DNA from: Leucobacter exalbidus
GTDB lineage: Bacteria; Actinomycetota; Actinomycetes; Actinomycetales; Microbacteriaceae
Length of the DNA stretch: 64,000 nucleotides
NCBI RefSeq assembly: GCF_017834145.1
Contig: NZ_JAFIDA010000001.1
Location: 1,488,001 to 1,552,000 of the forward strand
Direction: 5' to 3'
The notes beneath the pieces are model-generated. The model saw nothing but the letters and a program-made list of their open reading frames with translations. It was not told where the DNA came from and searched no databases. Within the stretch, counting starts at the first letter, position 1. Each line of letters opens with the position of its first letter. Position numbers and translations under genes: made by a program. This document shows positions 25,258 to 34,238 of the stretch, piece by piece.

Positions 25258-28200
25258 TTAAGCTGCACCGGATCCGGCATCGGCATCTGTGCCATCCGCG
25301 GCGGTGGTAGCTGTACCGTCCGCAGCGTCAGTGCCGGTGCCATCCGCGGCATCGGTACCGGTACCCGTGGAATCAGATGTGCCTGAGGATCCCGTAGTGC
25401 CGGAGGAATCCGAGGTGCCCTCCGGATCAGTAGTGGGCTCTGGCTTGTCTGGGCGGTCGTTGACCACGTTTCTAAATTCAACGCTTTGACGTTCACCGTT
25501 CTGCCAGCTCACGATAACGCTATTTGAGGTGTCAGACACTCGCGTGAATTCTAGGGTCCCGCCTGGTTCACCAACCCACGAGAAGGCAGCGCGAATCTCT
25601 TGGCCTGTTGGCGGAGTGTCATAGTTTGCCCACTCCAAAGGCACAGATGCCGTGAAACTCAGTTCGAAGGGTGCCAAGCTTGCCGGCGATAGCGTTCCCG
25701 GGTTTGAACAGTTCGGGCTGCCCGGCTTACCGGCCGGGCACTGCACAACGTCGCCAACGGTCGGAGAGCCAGCTGTCGGCTGCGAGTAAGTTACATCGCC
25801 GTCAGCGTTCGGGCTCCACTTCGGGTCGCCCTTCATCGCCCACGCATACGAGGTCGCGCTTATCTGCGAGCCTTTCGCGCTGACCTGGTACGTGCCATTG
25901 AGCTGGTCCAGTTTCACGCCGGTGAAGATCTCACCAGCCGACACGACCCCGGTGCGACCGTACTCGGTGCTGGCACAGACAAAGCCTGCGTAGGTTTCGT
26001 TCGCTTTCAGCCCGTGGCCCGATTCCTTACTGCCGGTGCACTCCTGGCTGGCGCCCGCGAGATCCATGCCATAGGTCATCTTCAGCTCGCCGCCGCCATT
26101 CGCCTTCCAACCGGGGGTCGCAAACTCCCACTCGGTCAGCCGGTCGCCCTTCGCCGTGATCGTCGCGCTACCCGCTTCGGGCGCCCCGATGGGGGTCACC
26201 GATGCCGTGCTCGTGCTATCGCGCTTCGACCCGCTGTAGTTATCGGGGATCAGCGCATCAGCCACGATCACCCTAAAGCTGTGCGAGGTGCCCGCCGAGA
26301 GCACATACTCGCCATTGCCGGCCACCGGGGTCTCGTTATCGTCAAAAAACAGCCTGATCGATACGCCCGGTGCGTCACCGATGTTCAGCTTCACCTTGCC
26401 CCGTGTGGAGTCGGTGTTGTCGGCCCACGTCATCGTCGATGCCGTCAGCTTCGGGGCCGCGGGTGGCACATACGCCCACGCCTCGGCGCCGCTCGCCGAT
26501 ACTTCAGACACTCCCACATCGTTCGTGGCGCGTGCCTGATAGGTGCGCTTCTCGCCGGGGGTGAGGTTCGAGACGGTGCAGGTCGCCACCGTGCTGCCGA
26601 GTGAACAGCTGCCCACGGGGGTGCCGCCGCCCGTCACCAATTCCACGCCCGTCACTGCCGGGTAAGACTGGCCGCTGCCCAGCGTGACCGAGAACTTCAC
26701 GCTGCTCTCGTCTGAGTCCACCCACGAAATGTTCGACGGAGCCGCGGGGATGCCGCGCACGTCGAGTTCGATTGATCCGGATCCAATGCGGTTTTGCGCG
26801 TCTCGCACCGTGAACGTCGCCGTGCACGTGCCGCCCGGCACCTTGTCGTTTGCCCAGGCCAGGCTCGCGCCGTCGCCCGCCACCTGCAGGGTGCCAAACG
26901 CCGCGCACGCCGCGCCATCGAGGGCATCGAGCTTCAGCCCGCCGCCGCTCTTGCCCGCGAACGGATCGTACTCGCCGGGGGCCCCGATGAGTTGCGTCTG
27001 GCAGCTGCTGCCGACGGTGCAGCTGAGTTGCACGGTCGCGCCGCGCGGCGTATCTTTCGCCGCCTCGCCCACGCGCAGCACGAGCGGGGCCTGGCTGTCG
27101 CCCGCGCCCGTCACCGTGACCGTCGTGGCGTCTTCGGCACCGGGCACCGCGTCTGCACGCGCCTGCACCGACACCTGCTGGCCCGAGGTTACGATCTCAA
27201 AGCTGTGGCCGCCGCCAGAAACCGCGAACTGCAGGTTTGCCGGGGTGCCCTCGCGCTCGCCGTGCCACTTCACCATGTCCATCAGGTTCACGGTTTCGGT
27301 GGCTCCGGGGGCGACGGTGCGGGTGAGCGCTTCGAGCTCAGCGATCGGCTCCTTCGGCGCGATCTGCACGGGCACCGACAACTGGGTCCACGTGTTTTGG
27401 TCGGCGAGCTTCACCGAGATGAGGCAGCTGTCGATCCACGGTTCGCCCTTGCCCGCGGTGTAGCGCAGGGTCGTTGAGGTGGTCGCTTCGCAGGCCGCCT
27501 GCCCGCGCTGGGTGGCGAAGCGGCCAACGTTGAACTCGGCGGTATCGCCGACGCCCAGGTCTACGAGCTCGGCGAGCCCCACCTCACGCGTATTATCTTC
27601 GTCGACCTTGATCGGGGCGAGGCCCGGCACCAGCGTCAACCGCAGTTCATCGAGCGGGGGGATCACCAAGAACCCAAAGGTTTCGACCTTTGTGCCAGTC
27701 ACATCGGTGCCCGTCAGCTTGAACGGCACGAGGTCGCCCTTGGCGCTGTAGGCACCCGAGATGTGGTTGCCGTTCGCCGTGAACTTCTTCGCGGCGCTGC
27801 CCCACACCGAAAGCTTCAGCGTCGAGGTGTCACCGGTCGCCCAAATCACGCGATCGGTGACCACGTCAACGCCGCCGCCCTCGAGCTCGGCGCGGTCGCG
27901 CGCCGACAGCACGGTGTCGCGCACCGTGGGTGCTTGCTGCCCCACGCGCGCCGACACCTGCACGACGATGAGCCCGTCGGCGGTGCTCAACGATTCTGAT
28001 GAACGTACTTTGTAGCGGAAGGACACGGTGCCCGGCTCGGCGCTGCCCGTCACCTTGATGCGCCCCTTTTTCAGCTCTGAGGTATCGAGTCGCGCCGCAA
28101 GCTTGCGGTATTCGGGGCTGTTCTCGCCGCCGGCCACATTGGGCACGACGTCGACGAGGCTGAGTTTGCCGCCAGCTGGGTCGATATCGTTCTCGAGCGG

Positions 28201-31200
28201 CTGCACCACGGCCGGTTCGCCAGCCCCGCTGACGAGGCGCACGTAGTCGCTGTAGGCGATGGGAGCGCCTGCTCCCGAATCGTCATCAGTCACGATGATG
28301 CGCAGCGTGCCCGTGGCCGCGCCACCAAATTCATCGCGCACTTCATAGTTGACGGCCTGCGTGCCGGCCTCGGCCTTCACCGATGCTTCCACGCGAACCG
28401 ACGAGCTGCGCGCCGAAATCGTTGCGGTGAGCTGCGCATCCTTGGGCGCGTCAACGCCGACGAGGCGTACCCGGTCACCATCGGGGTCGACGCCCGACAG
28501 CGGCACCTGCACCACGCCGCTGTCACCGGGCGCGAGGCGCACCGTGAGGGCGGGAGGAGTGGGCTCGCGGTTGGCATCGCGCGCCACCACGGTGATCTGC
28601 ACCTGCCCCACGTCGCTCGCCTGGGGCGAGCTTGCCCCATAGGTCGTGTAGCTGAGCGTGTAGGTGCCAGGCTCCTTGGGAGCCAGGTATCGCAGGGTGT
28701 TGCCCGACGCGAAGGCCAGCTCGCCCTTCGCACCCGACCCGGTGATCTCGGGGTGCAGCACGAGCCGCTCGCCCGGGGCCGAGACATCGTTGTCGAGCAC
28801 GGCGATGTCGGCGACGGCCCCCGCGCGCACGGTGGCGTTGTCAGCGACCGCGATCGCTCCGGTGTCGTTTTGTTCGGCTACCTGAAAAACAGTGAGCCGG
28901 CCCACGGCTGTATCGGCGCCCTCGGCGACCGTAATATCGGCCGAGCCGATGCGCCCCGGCGCACCGTCGGCGGTGCTGCCTGAAACACGCACGTTGGCGT
29001 ACTCAATAACGTCGGCGCGCATTTCACCGTCGGTGACCTGTGCGCTTTGCACCACGAGCGCGCGGCTGTTGCCGCCCGGTACGACGGTGAGCACATCGAC
29101 CGTGGTGTCGGCGAGCGGGCGCACGAATGCGCGCAGCGGCGGCAACCCCAGTTTGGCGTGGGTGGGCACCGAGGTGATGCGCAGCAGCCCGGTGGCTTCT
29201 TGTTTGGTGCCGAGGTCGCGCACGGTGAGCGCGACCAGAGTTTGGCCGGCCTGGTCAGCGTTCACGCGGATTCCGCCGCTGGCGCCGATCGTCACCTTCG
29301 CTGCGCCGCTTTGCACGTTCGCGTCGACGAGCGTGTATGAGCCTGACCCGCCGGTGACCCTTGTCAACGGCTGCACCGTGACCGGTTGATCAATTTCAAC
29401 GGTGGTGGCGATGGGGTTCAGCTCTACCTTGGCGTTCGAGCGCACCTGCACGACGAGATCGCGTTTGGTGACCTTGCCGTGGGCATCTGCCACCCGCAGT
29501 CGCACCGCTACTTCGCCGCCGTCTGCGTTGGCGTCGAGGTGGCGTACTGCCAGTCGGCCATCGGCCGTGACCAGCGCGCGTACCGGATCTTCGTCATTCA
29601 CGGGCGTCGCCGACTCGAGCATGATGGGGTCGCCCTCGGGGTCGACCCAGCTCTCGAGAATCGGCAGCACGAGGGTGCCGCCCGGGGCGAGCTCGGGGCT
29701 CGGCCATTCACGCTGGCAGCCGTCGACGGGGCACCACTCGGGTGCCGTGTTCACACTGTCGGCGACGACCTGCAGTGTCACCGTTGCCGGTTCTGAGGTG
29801 TTGACGCCGTCAGTGATGCGGTAGCTAAAACTTGCGCTGCCCTGCGCGGCCGCACCCGGCGTAAACACCAGGTTCTGCTCATCGGGGGTCAGCGAGATCT
29901 CGCCAAACTTTTTGTCGAGCCCCTTCGCGAGCCCCTCGGGCACGATCGTGAGCACGTCTTTGCGGTTCGGATCGTAATCGTTGAGCAGCACGGGCAGGGC
30001 CGCGGTCTCGGTAGCGCGCACTCCAAACGCATCGTCAACGGCAACCGGGGGTTCTTGCTCGGTGACATCGGCGACCACGATCGTGCCGTCGCGCTCCTTG
30101 GGCGGGTCAGCCAGCGTCCACTGCTCGACGGGAATCAGGCGCCCCTCGGGCACCGTCCACAGCATGCCGGTCTTCACCTCAGACAACAGGGTCGCCGAGC
30201 CATTGGTGCGAAACACCGGATCAGGGTCACCCGGCATCTTCACGCTGTCGTCAACCGCAAGCTCGGTGACCTTGCCGGTCCCCTCGCCGTCGCTGTTGCC
30301 GTCGCCCTGCCACAGGCTCGCGCCGCCCTGTCCGATCCAGGCGGCGTACTGTTTGCCCGCGACGGTGACCGGTTGCGCGGGCAGACCCTGCGCTTTGGCG
30401 AGGTTCGTGGCTTCGTCATCGGTGACGCGCCACAGCCCTTCGCCGTCGGCGACGAGCACGCCGGTGCCGTCACCCTTCAGGCTTGAGGCCTGCAGCTTGG
30501 GGGTCGCGTCGAGGGCCAGCGTGACAGGCTCTTTCGCGCCCGCCCGCCACAGGTTCTGGCCGTTCAGAGCCACCCACGAACCATCAACGATGGCGAGCTG
30601 CAGATCCTCTGCCGTAATGTCTTCAGAAATGCGCTCGGTGTCGGTGAACTCGCCCCGCGCTACCGAATACCAGCGCACCTCGTGCTCGGTGGCCGACAGC
30701 AGTGCGACACGGCCATCGGCATCGATCGCGGCGGCATCGGCGGTGAACTTCAGCGGCTCAGCGTCTGCGCCCTCTGCACCGCTTTCGTCTGCTGCTGCCC
30801 GCTCGCCCGCGAACGGGTCGATGAGGCTGAAATCTACGGCTTCGTCTGTGGCGCCAGCGGTGAGCGTGCCCACATACGCTTCGCCTGATTCGGTGCGCAC
30901 CAGCAGCTGGTCGGCCGCCGCAATCACATCACGGGTGCCATCGGGCATGCGCGCCGCTTGGCTCGACGCGTCTTCGCTCGCCGTTGCAGCCTCAGCATCG
31001 TCGGCCTGCGCCTGAATATTGGCGGCCTGCTGCGCGTCTTTCTTGTTGTTCTTCGACTTCTTCTGGGTGTCTGCTTCAGCGTCTTTGCCGTTCGCAGCGT
31101 TCTCCACAAAATCTTGGGGCAGCATCGGATCGATGGCCCACGCGCGGCCGTTGCCGTGTGTGAGCACCACGCCCGCGGCACCGGCCTGCACGACCCCGCT

Positions 31201-31419
31201 GGGGTCATCAACCGTGCGCACCGTGTCGATCTCGGCGGTGAGCGTATTCACGCGCGCGTACTGGCCCGAGCTGCGCATCGCCCACACCGAGGGCTCCTCG
31301 CGCGGAGTTTCGCGGGCGTCATAGCCCGCAGCAACCACTGCGATCGTGCCGATCATCGCGAGAGCTGCGATCCCCGATACCCAGGTGACAATGCGCGACC
31401 GCTTCGATTGCTGCGCCAT
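25258..31419 (-). CDS. 2053-residue membrane-anchored Ig-like/fibronectin repeat protein
   Basis: A short basic N-terminus (SKRSRIVTW) precedes a single helix (about 13-32) that anchors the rest outside. Residues about 40-440 look like a repeated beta region (propeller-like, inference) with a Lys/Ala-rich insert near 120-150. From about 450 come tandem Ig-like modules of the cadherin/Big type, for example VAVDDAFGVRATETAALPVL and FSYRITDGVNTSEPATVTL, with the pattern repeated in at least five places. A fibronectin III-like unit (AAPSNISWVDSDESSVKFSV) lies near 1595. The C-terminus ends in Asp/Thr/Gly/Ser-rich repeats with no sorting signal. It starts one base after the kinase stop codon. It probably forms a large surface structure managed by the operon's ATPase and kinase; ligand unknown. 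Confidence 0.88.
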   Translation of the reverse strand: MAQQSKRSRIVTWVSGIAALAMIGTIAVVAAGYDARETPREEPSVWAMRSSGQYARVNTLTAEIDTVRTVDDPSGVVQAGAAGVVLTHGNGRAWAIDPMLPQDFVENAANGKDAEADTQKKSKNNKKDAQQAANIQAQADDAEAATASEDASSQAARMPDGTRDVIAAADQLLVRTESGEAYVGTLTAGATDEAVDFSLIDPFAGERAAADESGAEGADAEPLKFTADAAAIDADGRVALLSATEHEVRWYSVARGEFTDTERISEDITAEDLQLAIVDGSWVALNGQNLWRAGAKEPVTLALDATPKLQASSLKGDGTGVLVADGEGLWRVTDDEATNLAKAQGLPAQPVTVAGKQYAAWIGQGGASLWQGDGNSDGEGTGKVTELAVDDSVKMPGDPDPVFRTNGSATLLSEVKTGMLWTVPEGRLIPVEQWTLADPPKERDGTIVVADVTEQEPPVAVDDAFGVRATETAALPVLLNDYDPNRKDVLTIVPEGLAKGLDKKFGEISLTPDEQNLVFTPGAAAQGSASFSYRITDGVNTSEPATVTLQVVADSVNTAPEWCPVDGCQREWPSPELAPGGTLVLPILESWVDPEGDPIMLESATPVNDEDPVRALVTADGRLAVRHLDANADGGEVAVRLRVADAHGKVTKRDLVVQVRSNAKVELNPIATTVEIDQPVTVQPLTRVTGGSGSYTLVDANVQSGAAKVTIGASGGIRVNADQAGQTLVALTVRDLGTKQEATGLLRITSVPTHAKLGLPPLRAFVRPLADTTVDVLTVVPGGNSRALVVQSAQVTDGEMRADVIEYANVRVSGSTADGAPGRIGSADITVAEGADTAVGRLTVFQVAEQNDTGAIAVADNATVRAGAVADIAVLDNDVSAPGERLVLHPEITGSGAKGELAFASGNTLRYLAPKEPGTYTLSYTTYGASSPQASDVGQVQITVVARDANREPTPPALTVRLAPGDSGVVQVPLSGVDPDGDRVRLVGVDAPKDAQLTATISARSSSVRVEASVKAEAGTQAVNYEVRDEFGGAATGTLRIIVTDDDSGAGAPIAYSDYVRLVSGAGEPAVVQPLENDIDPAGGKLSLVDVVPNVAGGENSPEYRKLAARLDTSELKKGRIKVTGSAEPGTVSFRYKVRSSESLSTADGLIVVQVSARVGQQAPTVRDTVLSARDRAELEGGGVDVVTDRVIWATGDTSTLKLSVWGSAAKKFTANGNHISGAYSAKGDLVPFKLTGTDVTGTKVETFGFLVIPPLDELRLTLVPGLAPIKVDEDNTREVGLAELVDLGVGDTAEFNVGRFATQRGQAACEATTSTTLRYTAGKGEPWIDSCLISVKLADQNTWTQLSVPVQIAPKEPIAELEALTRTVAPGATETVNLMDMVKWHGEREGTPANLQFAVSGGGHSFEIVTSGQQVSVQARADAVPGAEDATTVTVTGAGDSQAPLVLRVGEAAKDTPRGATVQLSCTVGSSCQTQLIGAPGEYDPFAGKSGGGLKLDALDGAACAAFGTLQVAGDGASLAWANDKVPGGTCTATFTVRDAQNRIGSGSIELDVRGIPAAPSNISWVDSDESSVKFSVTLGSGQSYPAVTGVELVTGGGTPVGSCSLGSTVATCTVSNLTPGEKRTYQARATNDVGVSEVSASGAEAWAYVPPAAPKLTASTMTWADNTDSTRGKVKLNIGDAPGVSIRLFFDDNETPVAGNGEYVLSAGTSHSFRVIVADALIPDNYSGSKRDSTSTASVTPIGAPEAGSATITAKGDRLTEWEFATPGWKANGGGELKMTYGMDLAGASQECTGSKESGHGLKANETYAGFVCASTEYGRTGVVSAGEIFTGVKLDQLNGTYQVSAKGSQISATSYAWAMKGDPKWSPNADGDVTYSQPTAGSPTVGDVVQCPAGKPGSPNCSNPGTLSPASLAPFELSFTASVPLEWANYDTPPTGQEIRAAFSWVGEPGGTLEFTRVSDTSNSVIVSWQNGERQSVEFRNVVNDRPDKPEPTTDPEGTSDSSGTTGSSGTSDSTGTGTDAADGTGTDAADGTATTAADGTDADAGSGAA

Positions 31420-32538
31420 CTACAGGGCTCCCATCATGGCCATAATGCCTGCGCCTGCGGCAAGCACGACGGCGGCTGCACCCGCACCGATCAACGCTGG
31501 TTTCAGCGCGCTGTTGCCTGATGATGTAGTTCCAACGCGCGTGCGGGTACGCCGCGAAGCATCATTTGCGAGGGCTGCGCGCTTCGCCGCACGCCCGCCC
31601 TGCTGGACCGTTGAAACTTGTGGCCCACGCACTCCCTGCATTGTCACCGCGGGGGTCACCCACGTCGACTTCACGACGTCGAGGGGCGTGACGTCGAGGC
31701 CGTAGTGGCGTTGCAGCTGCTGCATTGTGATGCCGAGCTCGTGCATCGAGGTGAATCGCTGTGCCGGATCTTTCGCCAGCGCCCGCGCCATCACGCTATC
31801 GAACGCCTCATAGCCCTGTGCACCGGGCACGGGCACATACTTGGCGCGTTCGATTCGCCCGATCAGTTCACGATCGGTGCCCTTTTTGGTGGCCCGACCG
31901 AATGGGGGCTGGCCTGCGGCAAAAGTGTAGAGCGTGGCGCCCAGCGCCCACACCTCGCTTGCGACGGTGCCGCTCGTTGATCCGGTCACGACCTCGGGAG
32001 CCGCCCAGGGCAGCGACATCGCGCGGTCGGTGTATTCGCCCCGCATCTGGCCGCGCAGTGACACAATGCCAAAATCGGCGAGCAGCGGTCGGTCGGTCGT
32101 TGCCCGCAGCACGTTCGAGGGCTTGATATCGCGGTGCAGCACGCCCGATTGGTGGGCGGTCTCGAGGGCGCCCGCGAGCCTCACACCGGCGTCGAGCACG
32201 TCAGCGAGCGGCACCACGGCCCCCTTGCTGCCCGTGCGAAAGGATTCGGGGCAGTACTCCATGGCGATGAACGGGTGCCCGTCACTCGACACACTCGCGG
32301 TGTAAATCGAGACGATCGAGGGGTGGCTCGACAGCCTGGCCATAGCATCGGCCTCGGCCTCAAACGCGGCGCGGCCGTTCTCGTCTGCGACGTCGTCTTT
32401 CAAGACCTTTACGGCGACCACTCGCCGGGGCATATCTTGTTCGTACTGGTACACGCGGGCGAACCCGCCCGAACCCAGTGGGCGAACATAGTTGAACCCA
32501 GAAATATGGGGCGGGGTCTGTGCTTTGGAGCTATGCAC
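31420..32538 (-). CDS. Ser/Thr protein kinase (Pkn-type), tail-anchored
   Basis: A GTG at 32538, seven bases after AGGGG, is the best start (372 residues); an in-frame GTG at 32559 lacks a ribosome-binding site. The kinase domain holds the G-loop (PLGSGGFARV, 20-29), ATP lysine 44 (VVAVKVLK), catalytic loop HRDIKPSNVL (Asp137), DFG (Asp155), WAAPEV and SEVWALG. A basic linker leads to one C-terminal helix (LIGAGAAAVVLAAGAGIMAM). There is no PASTA or other sensor outside, so it is anchored but faces inward. As first gene of the operon with PP2C and FHA genes it is the probable writer of the T-V-V phosphosites. Direct adjacency to the Ig-like gene suggests tight coupling. Confidence 0.93.
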   Translation of the reverse strand: MHSSKAQTPPHISGFNYVRPLGSGGFARVYQYEQDMPRRVVAVKVLKDDVADENGRAAFEAEADAMARLSSHPSIVSIYTASVSSDGHPFIAMEYCPESFRTGSKGAVVPLADVLDAGVRLAGALETAHQSGVLHRDIKPSNVLRATTDRPLLADFGIVSLRGQMRGEYTDRAMSLPWAAPEVVTGSTSGTVASEVWALGATLYTFAAGQPPFGRATKKGTDRELIGRIERAKYVPVPGAQGYEAFDSVMARALAKDPAQRFTSMHELGITMQQLQRHYGLDVTPLDVVKSTWVTPAVTMQGVRGPQVSTVQQGGRAAKRAALANDASRRTRTRVGTTSSGNSALKPALIGAGAAAVVLAAGAGIMAMMGAL

Positions 32539-32594
32539 CACACTGCCCCTTTCCTGCACCTGGATATGCCAACATACTCTCCATGCTAGACGAC

Positions 32595-32629
32595 AAATGG
32601 CCCTCCCCCGAACCGGGGAAGAGCCATTT
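32595..32629 (-). terminator. Intrinsic terminator after rplA
   Basis: AAATGGCCCTCCCCCG and CGGGGAAGAGCCATTT pair with small mismatches around a short loop. On the minus strand the stem is followed by TTTGTCGTC. It separates the ribosomal transcript from the kinase operon. Confidence 0.8.
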
Positions 32630-32672
32630 GTGGGAGTTCGTGTTGCCGGTGAGGGCTACACGATCAGGCTAT

Positions 32673-33362
32673 TTAGAGGCCTGAAACGTCGAGCTGGATG
32701 CTGGGACCGAAAGTGGTCGAAACAGCGCCCTTCAGAACGTACTTGCCCTTCGAAGACGAGGGCTTCAGACGTGAGATCTCGTCGAGAACCGACGAGATGT
32801 TCTCGTCAAGCTGCTCGGCCGAGAACGATGCCTTGCCAACAATGAAGTGCACGTTAGCGTGCTTGTCGACGCGGAACTCGATCTTGCCGCCCTTGATGTC
32901 CTTGACAGCCTTAGCGGTGTCAGGGGTAACGGTGCCGGTCTTCGGGTTCGGCATGAGACCACGGGGGCCCAGTACCTTACCGAGACGGCCAACCTTGCCC
33001 ATGAGCTCGGGGGTCGATACAGCTGAATCGAAGTTCGTGTAGCCAGCAGCTACCTTCTCGATCAGCTCGTCGCCACCAACCTCGTCAGCGCCAGCAGCGA
33101 TTGCAGCTTCAGCTGCAGCGCCAACCGCGAACACGATAACGCGTGCGGTCTTGCCGGTGCCGTGGGGCAGGTTGACGGTGCCGCGCACCATCTGGTCTGC
33201 CTTGCGGGGATCCACACCAAGCTTGACTGCAACCTCAACGGTCGAGTCAGTCTTAGCTGAACCGGTCTCCTTCGCCAGGGCTACTGCCTCAGCGGGAGTG
33301 TAAAACTTGTCTGCCTGAATCTTCTCAGCAGCGGCGCGGTACGCCTTCGACTTCTGTGCCAT
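32673..33362 (-). CDS. rplA: 50S ribosomal protein L1
   Basis: At 229 residues this is the standard bacterial L1 length. It contains [50 protein letters not shown] and [11 protein letters not shown], the L1 signature blocks. L1 binds 23S rRNA at the stalk and often its own mRNA leader as a repressor. It is 10 bp after rplK with the same orientation. Confidence 0.98.
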   Translation of the reverse strand: MAQKSKAYRAAAEKIQADKFYTPAEAVALAKETGSAKTDSTVEVAVKLGVDPRKADQMVRGTVNLPHGTGKTARVIVFAVGAAAEAAIAAGADEVGGDELIEKVAAGYTNFDSAVSTPELMGKVGRLGKVLGPRGLMPNPKTGTVTPDTAKAVKDIKGGKIEFRVDKHANVHFIVGKASFSAEQLDENISSVLDEISRLKPSSSKGKYVLKGAVSTTFGPSIQLDVSGL

Positions 33363-33372
33363 GTTCGTACCC

Positions 33373-33801
33373 TTACTCGACCGTGATGCCCATGGAACGG
33401 GCGGTGCCCGCGATGATCTTCGACGCTGCGTCGAGATCGTTTGCGTTCAGATCAGCCTTCTTCTGCTCGGCGATCTGACGCACCTGCTCAGCGGTAACCG
33501 ATGCAACCTTAACGGTGTGCGGGGTACCCGAACCCTTCTGAACGCCAGCGGCCTTCTTCAGGAGCTCTGCTGCCGGAGGAGTCTTGAGCACGAACGTGAA
33601 CGAGCGATCCTCGTACACCGTGATCTCAACAGGCACGACGTTGCCGCGCTGTGATTCTGTTGCAGCGTTGTACGCCTTGCAGAATTCCATGATGTTGACG
33701 CCGTGCTGACCCAGTGCGGGGCCAACGGGGGGCGCCGGGTTGGCTGCGCCGGCTGAGATCTGAAGCTTAATCAGACCTGTAACCTTCTTTGCCTTTGCCA
33801 T
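33373..33801 (-). CDS. rplK: 50S ribosomal protein L11
   Basis: The ATG at 33801 (AAAGGAAAG upstream, [15 protein letters not shown]) gives 142 residues, the normal length; a longer frame from 33825 is not needed. [20 protein letters not shown] and [15 protein letters not shown] are L11 hallmarks, and [11 protein letters not shown] is the usual C-terminus. L11 forms the GTPase-associated centre with 23S rRNA. In most actinobacteria it follows nusG directly; here an opposite-strand gene separates the two, so rplK-rplA needs its own promoter. TATGCT on the minus strand (33912-33917) is a candidate -10 box. Confidence 0.98.
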   Translation of the reverse strand: MAKAKKVTGLIKLQISAGAANPAPPVGPALGQHGVNIMEFCKAYNAATESQRGNVVPVEITVYEDRSFTFVLKTPPAAELLKKAAGVQKGSGTPHTVKVASVTAEQVRQIAEQKKADLNANDLDAASKIIAGTARSMGITVE

Positions 33802-34238
33802 TTTCTTTCCTTTCGTCGAGCACACGCGTTCGCGTACGCTCTCCCGCTAACCCGGCCGATCCGGGTGGCGGTGTTGCTGCGGTACACCGGGGCATACGCG
33901 CAAACTCAATAAGCATACCCGATCATGCGGATTCCCGCACCTCTTTATCTTGTGGGCGCCTTGAGATCTCCTGCCTGTGCCGGATTCCTCCTTTGGATTC
34001 AGCTGGGGCCAGAGATTTCACCCCGAGCAGAGCCTTTCTGCCTTTTCGCTCTGTTCCTGCCGAAATCTCTGAGCCAAGCAGAAATGACAGGCCCTCTGCC
34101 AACACTTCCCCGGGCACACCCCGCACGCACGTACACACCGATGCGCTCCCCGAAGTCCCATGCAAGGAAATACAGCAAGTTATCCACACTTTGCTCGGCA
34201 CTCCCCCATGCCACCAAAGCCCGAGACACCATGGGAAC
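33802..34238. other. 437-bp intergenic region upstream of rplK
   Basis: I see no gene here. It should carry the rplK-rplA promoter and leader (minus) and the start region of the AbiEi/DUF559-type gene (plus). An inverted repeat AGAGATTTC (34011-34019) / GAAATCTCT (34062-34070) encloses a second, smaller one (GAGCAGAG / CTCTG), forming a branched hairpin about 210-270 bases before rplK. It may be part of a long rplK leader or a terminator; neither strand has a T-run after it. Confidence 0.5.

Noticed and set aside
26014-31015. Several long plus-strand frames opposite the Ig-like gene
   Set aside because: Shadow frames of a GC-rich coding strand; no motifs.
33789-34238. N-terminal extension of the DUF559-type frame
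   Set aside because: Open by chance upstream of rplK; it lacks protein-like features, and the recognisable domain begins at 34239.
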